A DNA stretch of 64,000 nt from Ifrita kowaldi. Lineage: Eukaryota > Chordata > Aves > Passeriformes > Cinclosomatidae. The translations under genes and the position numbers were made by a program. Location: NCBI GenBank assembly GCA_013398055.1, contig VZRS01014884.1:534638-598637 (forward strand). The letters are read 5' to 3'. The notes beneath the pieces were generated by a model that saw only the letters and a program-made list of their open reading frames with translations, did not search any database and was not told the origin of the DNA. Positions 49,727 to 61,265 of the stretch are shown piece after piece. Position 1 is the stretch's first letter; each line of letters begins with the position of its first letter.

Positions 49727-51638
49727 AAAGGATAATTTATGACCCAGAAAAAGCTGAAAGCCAATTTTACTTGTTATAAATGATGCTCCTTGTGTTTCAG
49801 ATCTTTGACACTTTAAATCTTAGTTAACATATATGATGATTTAGCCCATAAACCAATTCCACCCCGAGACAATGCATTTCCTTGATTAAAGGAAAATTTA
49901 AGTGAATATTTAATGTATCATATTACAGTAAAACTCTTTTACTTAGCAAATAATTTCAGGTATCCTAAACTGCATCAAACCAAGGTTGCACTGGCAATTC
50001 TGTGTCCGGTTCATAGAAACCACATTTCTCCTTTTTAAACTGGATTTTTAGAAAGTAATAATAAAATATTGGAAATGTGAATAAATCAAAATATTCAAGC
50101 CTCTCTTGGAAAAATAAAAAGAGTGTATAAGTAGCTGGACATTTTCAGGTATGTGGATGACTGCCATTATTTCACAGAAATGGGGACATGGAGCACTGGA
50201 AGAGATCTCAAGACATTTTCTGGTTTGAGTGTGCCTAGACTGTGTGACATTTATCACTGAGGGTATATAGAACAATTTCTAGGATGTTCATGAAGGCAGC
50301 TCATCTGTTTCTTGAGATAAACCTATCCATGTAGACAGTTGCAAAAAACCCAGTAGACAATGCTGAAAAAATAGGCAATGTGAGAGACACCGGGAGCGTA
50401 GGAAAAGTGGTGAGAGACCAGAAAGAATGGCATTGGGATCTCGATTTTTATCAGGTGGCTACATGCGATAAGAGAAGGATAAAAGGTCAGAGGCAATTAT
50501 CTTGCCCATGACGCTATTGTGACACCAGCAAACTCACCCAAAAGTCTCTTAGCAGAGATTTTTCTAAGAACTGGCCTCTAACCAGTTCTTACAAACCTCA
50601 GTGAATCTGACCGCTATATTGCTTTAGTCATTTTCTTTCCAATGCCTTTCCTGCTGATGCCTTATTTCTTGCGGCTTGATGTAGAAAAATGTGAGGCTGG
50701 GGACTCAAACAGTTTCCTCTACCAGCTCCTCCTGAATTGCATCAATTTCCTGGCTGTGCTCACGCATCTATGAGCCACTGAGTGCAGGTGATTTGGCCTC
50801 TGTGCAGTGACAGAAACACAAGTCTCCTGTCCTGCCCGCGTCACGGCTCTGTCCTGCTGTCCCGTGCAGTGGTTCTGCCTGTGGAGCAGGGACGAGACAG
50901 AGTTACAAGCTCCATGAAATCTTTGTCATAGGTGTGCCACAGCAGCAGCAACCCCGGGCCTCAGTGGGTGCTTCAGGCCACTCCTGGCGTGTCACCTTTG
51001 GTCTAAGAAAGCTGTGAGAGGTGATACCTGTCCATGAGGAGGGACAGTATCAATTACCATAAAGACAGGCACAGCAAGAGGTCAGATTGGTCAGTCAAAT
51101 CAGATGCATTTTTTTCTAACCACTATGCCTTCCTCATTCTGTTCTTGCATTTACAAACTTCTGATTTCCTGTTCTGTTATTTTAGTAACGATTTATGTCT
51201 ATGTTTACTTTAAGCACTTAATAGTGCCTTTTCTTCCTTTATAGAAAACTGGATTGATGTCCAAGCCTAACTGAGGGGTTTTCCTGAATTTATTTTCTTT
51301 TAGTGACTTTTAAATATAAGCCTCAGTCCCACTTCCTCCCTTGTATTCCCTTTTCAATCTCCAACTCTGATATTTTCAGTAATTTCTGATTTTTTTCCTT
51401 CTTAACATTTTGAGTTGCATTTCTGCATAATGAACTGGAGTCCATTACCTTTTGCAGACTGTGTGGTATTAATTTATGAGCCACAATCTGGAAACTGCTG
51501 CTTTACCATCTTCTCTCTGTTCTAGTAACAACAAGATTTGACTCATTTGCACCTGAGATTGTGTGTGTTACCAAACACTGTGGGAGCAGAGGTTGTCAGA
51601 AATTACCTGGGGAACCCAGTAGTCATATAGAACAGATT

Positions 51639-51672
51639 TGGGGTTTTTTTTGTTTTTGGTTTTTTTTTTTTT
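51639..51672 (+). repeat. G/T-rich low-complexity tract
   Basis: tggggttttttttgttttt followed by ggt and twelve T. Third G/T-oriented tract in the window. Confidence 0.88.
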
Positions 51673-54600
51673 AAGGAAGAAGGAAAAAAAGCTTTTTCTG
51701 ATCAGTTTTGGTGCTGTGAAGGTGTTACCCAGTTTATGCTGTGCACCCATCATTTCACTCAGACAACCATGTTTTTGAAAGACCCATTCACAGAAATCTA
51801 GGGATGGGAATGCAGAGGTCAGCACTGGTGCTCCTTGGGATGGAGAGAGGTTGGCAGCAGCTCTCTCTGTGACTCAGCCTGATGGAAATGACAGCCAGGC
51901 TCTTGCTTTGTCCTTCCCATGACACAGCAATCTCAGAGGCAATCTTGGAGGAAAAGTCAGCATCACTCACAAGCCCATGTTCTCTGTGCCCATCCTCAAG
52001 TGGCTGGCGGAGATGAGATTTCTTGGCTCAGCAGCTGCCTGGTTTTTCCTGCCAAGTGGAAATGGACCCAATTGCTTTTGTGCAGGCAGGCTTTACCTTG
52101 GCTATGTTCCTTTAAATCAAAGCATTTGCAGTTTGCTAAGAGCAAAGCATAAGTACAATGAAAGTCAGGAGTTCCTATCAATATGGAGAAGTTTCCCAAA
52201 ATGACTCAAATTAAACTTCATAAGAAGTCCACAGTTCCATGAAATTTATAGATGCATTGGAGAAAAAGAAGTATATTGCAGGTTAGTTGATTTAGTGCTG
52301 ATTCTTTGGGCAGCACTCAGCAGAGTAAAGGAGGAATGTGATTTGGAAATACACTGGAGGGGATTCAGGAGTATGCTGGCAGCATCAAGTTTCATCCAAT
52401 TTGAGGGGATTTTCACTCTGCTTGGATACTGTAACCAGCTGGGTTTACTATCAAATTACATTTCTCTGGATCTCCTGTAAATCTGAGAACTAATGAAAAT
52501 AAATGCAAATATAGAGCATTTTGCCTCACTGCGCTCCCATTAAGCCTTCAGCCATTCTGACATAATTTGTTTCTCTTTTACCGTCTCTGTTTTTACGGGT
52601 TGTGTATGGAGACCAAAGCTTCCATACTGCAGGAGGACACGCACAGAAACTGCCCTTTGGGGAGCAATCCGAAAAACGCTGCTGGTTGTGTTTCAAACGA
52701 GGCCTTTTGTTTGAGACCAGTTACTGGATCTGTGCATGCGTGTAGGTGAGGCTGACCTCGGTGCTAGGGCTAAAGGAAAGGCTCTGGGAATTTTGAGTGC
52801 ATTGGGGCCCTTGGTGAACACCTGGCTTTTGAAACCAGGACACTCCCACCTCGGAGGTACAAAAGGTTTGCATGTCCCGTGTGCTGGGCACGGCAGAGGA
52901 CACTGGCACCAGCAGGTTACATAGTAGGTGTTGCTGGCCCATATAACATAAACTGGCAATAAAGATAAGGGGGAGTCTGGGTGGCTCTTCCTGCCCATTG
53001 TGGTGGATGCATTCGGGAAAAGTAAAATAGAAAAAAACATTTTTTATTCTCATGAATTAGATACTGTACCTTCCATTAGGCACCAGAAGAAGAGAGCCAA
53101 AGGAGTCTAATCCCAGTGATTGCACAAAGCCAGGCTTGCTTAACATAGCATGCAAAAACCTTGCAAAAACCAACTCTGAAGCCTGTGGCAGAGGTATCCA
53201 TAAGCAGACACTTGAAAAGGCTGGGTGCTTGTTAATGCTTAACAAGCACGTCCTCATCTGACTCAGTGGTGTTGAGCTCTGTTTATCTAATCCCTAAGTT
53301 CTCCTAGAGAAAAAAAACTCTCTTTATTAGCCTACGACAAATAAGTAAAGTGGAGGACCTGGAAGAATCTTGCTGAATTTTCTGTGCCATAGTAAAGCAG
53401 CCTATTCTACACAGCCTCCCCTTTAGGAGATGAAGCAATATTTTAGACTGATTAAGGCAAATCTTCTTCCCTCTACCATGATGGTGAAAGAGGTAATATT
53501 TGTCTGTCTTGGGGTTTGCAAATGGATTTGAGAACTGTCTTCAAATTATCTTTTCTGCCAGACTCATCTGCAGTGGAACTTGGGAACAAGTGAGGAGGCA
53601 CTGTTTTGAGCCAGACTTGGTTTAATTTTAGACAGGGACTCATAGCTCAAATCTAAGGCCAAACCATGCTTAAACAGAATATAGTTGTGGGAAATGTGTA
53701 GGTTTTCTAGCTACATTTCAATGATCAGACTTCTGTTCTATTCTATGGAAAATATAGGCGTATCCCTTCTCCTGAAAACAATCCTTGTGGGATTCTGTGG
53801 GTTCATTCTCCCAAATTAGGCATTAGGGCAAAGGTTTTCTCTATGTGGAATGATATCAAAATCCTGACTTGGCTGACCAAGGAGCTGTTTTCAAACAGAA
53901 TTAGACAATGGGTCTCAACCAAGCCTACTGGAGTAGGATCCAGTGTCATGTTAAGGGCCCAGATTTCAGGGTTTATTTAAGTCGTCATGGCTCAGGCAGA
54001 GCAAGTGCCACAGCTGCTCATAGCTCTGTTTCATAAAACCCATGTCAAAAGTGGGACCACAGGCGGTTTTGCTTGGAAGCAGTGTGGGCTGTGGGACACA
54101 TTCCCCTGTGAAGCAGGATGGAGCAACATCACTGCGGTCAGAGGGAGAATCCCCCTTTCCTGACATCTGCTCTAACGGGGTTTATATGAGCCGTTGCACT
54201 TAATGAAGCTGCGAGTGCTATTTTTAGACTATGGCGCGAGTAATTCTGCCCTGCTTCTTTGATACAGAACAGTCATTTCCTTTAAAAGCCCATGCCTGGT
54301 TTTACGATCTCACTGCCCATCCATACTTCAGCCAGCGGTTTTGATTTTGTCTTCCTCTTCTGACTTTCATCTTTTCTGGTTGCCGTGGTGATAGCAACAC
54401 AAACATCTCCAAAGGATGAGCTGCACCCCTTGGAAGAAGAGCATCTTACTGTACACATCAGGACTGCAGAGATGTTTAATGCATTTTTGACCACATGGTA
54501 AACTAGTTTGGTGGGTCATAAAGCACAAATCACCGTCTGGGTCCAAGGTCATGTCAATTCCATCGAGGGAATATTTTATTTTATTCTTTTCCATTCTGAA

Positions 54601-55885
54601 GACTACATTTTGTTTCTCACTCAGGCCAAATTAGGGGTATAACTTATGAATAGTATTTGGCAATCTAAAGAACTATTTATAGACCAAGCAGAATATCTAC
54701 TGCCAAAAGAAGTTTCTCCTCAATCTCCTCAGATCTAAATCAGCTTGGTTATATGCTTTCAGAAACATATTTCGGCCCTTTATCCTCCTGTTCATGGTGT
54801 TTTCCACATAGGAGGTTGAACAAAACACCTCAGCCCCTCCACAGAGGACTGCTGGTTGTCAGCACACACCACAAATGTAATTCTACACCTGATGAAATTG
54901 GGGGAAACTGTACAAATAACTTGATCAAAGTGTATGAAGGAGATGAGTGCCAGAACCCGGAAAGGGCTCATACACAGACTGCATGGTACCTGCTCCCATG
55001 CTCAGACTGCTTGAACACAACATTTCAGCAAACATGTTGTGCGAAGTGCTGGTCTCCAAAGCAGCTTTAACACAACCAACAAAGCTCTTGCAATGTTCCT
55101 GACTTGGAACAGCATCTCAGTGCTGGATGTTTGGTACAGGATGGTGTGTAGCAACCTTCCCACCTCTGAGTCTTTGCAGGTTTAAAAAAATCTCAAACAG
55201 TGCTTGAGGGTGGGCTTCTTCTGAGCTTCGGCATTACTTTCCTGTGGGAGGGAATTGTTGGGCTATGATTGGACCTGGGAAAAAAATGTTTATTGCAATT
55301 AAATATTCAGGTTGGAGTCAGTAGAAAAATCTTTCCAGCATGAAAATGGGCAACCTCATCCATTGTAATCTAGAGACAAACCCGGCGTGGTATCCCTTCT
55401 CTTTTTCAGCATGCAAAGAGTTAAAGCAATATGCTTTGAAATGTCCCTAGCTTCAGGCTCACCTCCTCCCACTCCCAGTCCTGGCCCTATATTCTGCAGC
55501 TGTAACTGGTGACAAAGGTTCGGAAGGAAAAAAGAAAGGGCAATATTATTCACATTTGGAAAACGTAAGAATAAATGTTGTTCCCTTGGGGAATCACTTG
55601 AGTGACATAATGGAAAAAAGCCCTGGGGGCTTGTCTTCCTGCACCATCTGCCTCCACACCCAGTGCAAAGGCCCTTGGGCTTCCAACGGAATTAAGTCTA
55701 CATTTCGTGTTGCACAAGCAAGACACATCTTGAAGTGATCTTTCTTAGCCATGAATATGTCTAAGAACATTTTATGCTGGTGCTGCTCAGCATAGAGAGT
55801 TAAGCTGACACTCTGCCAAATTTTGCAGCAAATGTTCTTCATCTATCTTTGCAATTCTGAGATTTATAATTTTATCATAAATTCT

Positions 55886-55906
55886 AAAAAAAAAAAAAAA
55901 AAAAAA
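55886..55906 (+). repeat. Poly-A run (21 A)
   Basis: Perfect homopolymer preceded by A/T-rich DNA. A retrocopy tail was considered, but no recognisable gene body precedes it and no target-site duplication was seen. Confidence 0.9.
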
Positions 55907-58253
55907 CGACAAAACCCTAATAAGTGAAATATTATTGAATATAATCTCAAAGATAGAAAACATTCTTGGATACATGTACACGCAACTATAAACTGTATAT
56001 TACTAATATATTTACTGTCTGTATTACTTTAAGGCACATGTATGGGGTGAAAAAAACCATGTTACTCAAAGGTTTAAAATATTTTGAAAATAACTCCAAG
56101 AAGGTTTCAGTTTGGTATAGAAGTGCTTGTAAACTTCCTTATGTATTTGTGAAAATGGCAGTTAGAGGGCGGCTTTTTAAAATTTACTTGGCAAAAATTT
56201 TAATAGCAGCAGCTGTCCAAACATGCTGCAAGACACCCTTACACATATATACAACACCTACTGAGAGAACTGAACTTTTGGATTGGTATTTTATTTACAA
56301 GCAAATCCAGTTGCTCTTGTACTCCCATCACACACTGCCTTTTACAGATGGTTGTGTGCTTTTTTTTGTTTTAGAGTTTTGGGGGTTTCTAACTCCTACG
56401 GTATCTAGACTTATTCAGGAGTTTTTGCATCTCTGTGAGCCTTCTGGGACAGAGAGGATCTTTATTTAATCGGTGCTTGAAAAAGATCTTGTGACATGCT
56501 GGATGTAAATGAGCTGTCACTTATGTTCTGCTCTTCACACTGGCGCTGGGACATATTGAAGCAAGTCAGACCGTCACCATCTCAGAAGTACTGGAGTACC
56601 CAGGCTGGCTAGAAAGGGCTCCAGACTGAACTAAGAATTTGGCTCGGAGAATCAGTTAGTTTTGACACATAGATCTGATTAAAATAATTTCCTCTGATAT
56701 TCACATTTCTGCCCCTCACACAAATGCTGGTTTTGGCAGAATTTCTTTCAGGTCCTAAGCTTTCATCTCAGTAAGGTGAACAAACCTGATGGGAATGCTT
56801 TGCACCTGCTGGGGTAAGCAATGACTAACACCAGCTGTACTGCAAATAAGCACCATGCAAAAATCCCTACTGCCTTTCTGGTGAGGTTATTGGCTCCTTA
56901 AATTCTTTCAGCCTCTTTACTAACCAGTCACACCATACATCATCCCTACTTTTTAGCTGGACCACAAAAATTTTTTGCTATCCAACCATATCATGCAATC
57001 TCTCTGCTGGTCTACTCCAGGCACTTAGTAATTGCTGTACTCAGGAATATTCCAGGGCTGAGAAGTGCTGCAGACAAGACTGAGAGCGAGGTGGCTACCC
57101 TGGGAGTTTTATGGACCTTCTGGTTAGAAAAGGCCAGAGTGGGTAAATGATTGTGTCCTTTCACAAATGAGGGCCCTTAGGTTTCCACGGTGTGACCATT
57201 TGGCAGCAGCTCTCCAGTGATCTTTCTCTCATTTAGAAGTCCTTGTGACTGTCATCTGGAAATGCTCTGTCTCTCACAGTCCCTAGTACAATGGCCTGGG
57301 GAGTCACCCAAGTTCTCTTTTTAGGAGGACTGGCTGGTGGAGAGCTACTCCTGTGCATATAAAAGGTGGGCCCATGCTCAGGCATCTCCCAGGAAAACCA
57401 TGGAGTGAGATAAAGCTGTAAAGAGACTGAGGTCCTTGGAAAATTGTAATACGGAAATAACCCTTTTTTTTAGGGGTTCCACTGAATCAGCAAAACCACA
57501 TCCAACTATTCCAATAACCACTAAGAAGATAACTGCTCTAGGAATAACAGAAAAAGTAAACAGGGAAAGAGGGAAGCAGAAATACTTCAAGAAAAAGCAG
57601 GGAGAGAACAAAGCAGGGAACTCTGGAAAGAGAAGAGGAAACAAGTGAGCCAGAGTCACACAAACGTCAGTTTTAGTCTGTTGCTGAGAAACTGAGAATG
57701 CATCTGGTCTACTCCCACTAGACATGAGTGGTGGTTTTCCCAGTAGGAATGAAAGCACAGAATGAAGCAGCATTAGGTTTAAAAGCAAATTTTTGGAAAG
57801 AATTAAAATTAAGGTATTGAAATTGTCTACCAAAAAGTATTTTGCCCCAACCCCATTGCATTTCCCATACTGTCATCCAGTGTCTTTCTTACATGAAAGC
57901 AAGAGTTGTCTGAAGACCATCAAGTAGTTGGCTTGGTGGCATCTGAGAACAGACTAAATGTAAGCATTCACCTACTTTTCTTATCTATGGAGCTGAGACT
58001 CAACATTTTCACGGAAATAAGAAGATACATACATTAGGCATCCATGTGTGTTCCCACCCAGGTGGCCTGGTGTGCCCTCTCAGCCATGAATCAGCTCAGA
58101 CCCGGAGAGTGGCACGGCAGTAACCATAGTGATATGTGCCTCAAAATGGTTGTAGTCATGATAGACTTAACAACTTAGAACAAACAGTTGCATAAGTCTG
58201 GCCTAATCCTAATGAAATCCTCCCAAGTCTGGCAACCTAAAAATAGAAAGATT

Positions 58254-58296
58254 AAAAAAAAAAAAAAACAAAAGAAAGAGAAAGAAAGAAGAAAAA
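58254..58296 (+). repeat. A-rich / (GAAA)-like tract
   Basis: A run of 15 A, then aca and aaag/gaaag words. Purine-only apart from one C over about 40 bases. Confidence 0.88.
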
Positions 58297-60754
58297 CAGC
58301 AGTAAACCCCCCATCCACCTACTCAAAACTAGTTTTGTCTTAAAGAGAGGAAAATTTTTGCTTTGCAGTTAGATCTAAATTCTGCCTCCCCAGGAGACAG
58401 GGCCTTTGTGTCACAAGTTCATTGTTATATTTTTAGACCCAGACACTGAAAGGTGGGGCCTGAATATAAACTTCATTGTACTTTGGCAGCAAACAGGAAG
58501 CAAATGATACCTCATGGAGGTCAAACTTGACTCGAGTTCTCTGAAAGCCTGGGGTCTGTTAGTTCATTTGTTTGTTTTAGTTTTCCCAGACACTATACTT
58601 TTCTCATTACCTTCCTTCACAGGAAGTTTTCAGTAGCTCTCCATGTGCCTATTATGGTGGTCACAGTGTAGAGGGTTTTAAAGACTTCAAGTGACTTTCA
58701 GGAAGAGCATCAACAGTGGGTTAAATAACCACCCTGCTAATTTAACTTGGGTCTTCTGCCACTGCGAGCCTGAAGTCATCTTTTGTGGGTCAAGATGTCA
58801 GTATCCACAGCTGTACTTTGTTCTGGAGAAAGGTGTTTGCACACCTGTCAGCACTTGCTGTTGTAATAGGACGGAGTTGTACGGTACAGAGACAAAAAGG
58901 AGAGATTGTGCAAGGTCTGGATCTGGAGCTTGCGCACAGGACTGGCTCGTCCCAAGCACATACTGGCAGCGCATCCTTCTGGCTGTCTAAGGAGCTGTGT
59001 TTATGAGGAGATAGTGTGTTTTCCTGTGCTCTTAGGAACCCACCAGGCTCCATTCTCTTTCCACCTCCCAGCTCCATTTACATATTTCTTATGTCTGAGC
59101 ATCCAAGAGGACCTTCAACTTCCCATGTGTGAAAAAAGCCCTCATAATGAGGTGTTGATATGTTTGGAACACTATCTGCTACTATAATAGAAATTATTAA
59201 CAGTGATAGATCATTTTCCACACCCACATAGATAATAGCATCTCTCTTGGGACAGCTGACAATCTAATTGTGGCAGAATGCAGGGAGGCCTGAAGCACAT
59301 TTCATTAGTAGTTATTGACTGGGCTAGCCTGTCTTGTCCTTCAGGGAAAAAAAACAAAAAACGAAAAACACCTGACAGGAAAAAGGAAAAGCCTGTGCAG
59401 TACTTTTTAAAAATCAGCACAGACATAATTAAGGTTAACAATGTGGCAGCGAGTCAGTGCAGCCGGTTGGCATTCTCTTGTTCCACCCTGCACGACAACA
59501 TATTTTCCCCAGGAGACACTTCGTGAGGTGCAAAAGTTCACCTGCAGTCTGGTAATTCACTTTCAGCTGGGACTGTGATCACTTAATGGATTCTTCTGGT
59601 GCTGGCTGCTATGGTAACTGCTGCATCACGCTCTCCGTAGGCTTGTTTTCAGAGGACAGTGTAAACTGTGAGAGCAAATCTCTGATGGATTTGTTACTGG
59701 AATCAAAATCCCAGGGCAGATTTGCAAGTCTACACACAGTCTTGGCCCACTGTGCTCTCCTTTTATGGGCATGTTTGTTCATTTGGCTTAATTATAAACC
59801 CAGTCCTTCAACATTGTGTGCTCAAAAACGCTTCTTAGAATCTAAGTCTTTTGGGTTTGGGCCGGGTTGGAGGCATGAGTGGGATGTGTTAAAAAAAAAA
59901 ACAAAGGCACAGAGAAAATCCTAAAAGATGACACCAATAGAGCAGAGATTGGTTTAAAACATTAAGGCCGTCTGGCCTGGCCATCAAGCTCAAGGGCTGC
60001 AGAAGCAAAGCCCTCTCCAAAAACAAGCAAAGAAGCTGGGAAAAAGAGTTACCAAGTCTTAACTAAATGTAACCAAAGCAGGGGTGAAAAGGTAAATGGT
60101 CTGGAGCAACGATTCAGAGACCTGGGAGCAGAGATTTCTGATCCATGTCCTTGATATAAGCTTTACCATGAAAGGTGACATTTGCCATCCCCTGGCTGAT
60201 CTGTTTGCAGAGAGGGGGAAGGCTGAGGGTCAGGTCCAGGACAGGATGGAGGATTGCAGTGAATGGGAAGAAGTAAAGAGCAGCGGGAAAGAAAAGGAAA
60301 AAGTGACAAGAGAAAGACAGGAGGCAGAAAACTGAAGTGGCTTCCAGTGATCTGCTAGAAGTTGGCAAACGTGTTTCTGCAGAAGGATGAGTGTGTGTGG
60401 GCTGAGGTCAGGCTGTGGGAGGCACACAGGATAGAGGCAACAGCAGAGAATGGGGATTCATGTCTGGGCAGGAAGCAGACCTGGAGGTGGAAGAATCCTT
60501 AAGAAATCAAGAAGGTTATTCCTCTGCCCACAGCTGGACCCTCCCTGCCAGGATCATTCCTCACAGATGCATGCCTGACCAGTTCTTAAAGGTGTCCAGC
60601 TGCAGATGCTCCAGGACTTTCCCAGATCTTGCAGAATTTCACCCTCTTCATTAACATGTTTATCTCAGAGATAGTGCCTAACCTTCCCACTCTTTCCCAT
60701 ATGGATGAGGAGGAGAGATTGATCATATCTTCTTTCCAGCAGTATTTAGAGATG

Positions 60755-61265
60755 ATTTAGTCTATTTGTCTGCATTTTTCTCTAAGATTTCTTAAAGTAT
60801 AATGCTGAAGTATTCCAGCTGATACCTTACCAGTGAGCCTCAGAAAGATCTTCCAATGCATGCTATCCTTGTCTCGGATTTCAGTGCCACACCATCCATT
60901 TTTGTAACAACATAAAGTTCCTGACCCACAGTCTGATTCTGATCTACCACTACATTCATACATTCCTCTCCGAAACTGCTACCAACTCATTTTCCATCAC
61001 TGTATAATCATAGAGCTGATTATTTTAGCCTGAGGACAGTACCTTTTGTACCTGCTAAATACCATTTGGATTTTTCCTTTCAGACCATTTCTTCAATTTG
61101 TTAACGTAATTCTGAATGTTAACTCTTTCCTTCAAAGTATTTCCTGTTACTTTGATCTCCAAATTCACTGTGTGTCCCTTTTAGTCTCTCATCTATTTTG
61201 TTAATGAAAATACCAAACAGACATAATTCAAGACCGGCTCTTACAAAACCCAATTGAATCTTCTC
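60755..61265 (-). mobile_element. Decayed CR1-like LINE, reverse-transcriptase C-terminal region
   Basis: On the minus strand from 61265 downward the order follows a CR1-like reverse transcriptase after the active-site region: ggtattttcattaacaaaat with agatgagag (the 'NIFINDLD' part), gaaggaaagagttaacattc, then agaattacgttaacaaattg and aagaaatggtctgaa (the 'IQNDLDKLEKW' part). Farther on, ggctcactggtaaggtatca and gctggaatact match the 'TVRPQLEYC' part. Stops and frameshifts are throughout, so it is a fossil. Placement of the limits is approximate. Confidence 0.72.

Larger units (their letters stand above)
48741..60754. other. Non-coding stretch, no gene recognised
   Basis: Contains the longest minus-strand open frame (185 codons, 48736-49293), which lies opposite a 143-codon plus-strand frame. 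Neither has a domain, and mutual openness of both strands argues for composition. Simple repeats: (GGTA)6 at 49703-49726, G/T tract at 51639-51672, A21 at 55886-55906, A-rich at 58254-58296. Other frames, for example 55966-56469 (+, 167 codons) and 57378-57833 (-, 151 codons), are AT-driven and motif-free. Confidence 0.6.

Noticed and set aside
55886..55906. Poly-A tail of a processed retrocopy
   Set aside because: No recognisable mRNA body precedes it, and no flanking direct repeats are visible.
57358..57402. TATAAAAGG box followed by an aaaaccatgg start context
   Set aside because: The ATG at 57400 is followed by one codon and a stop (GAG TGA), the spacing is too short for a normal 5' leader, and no exon follows.
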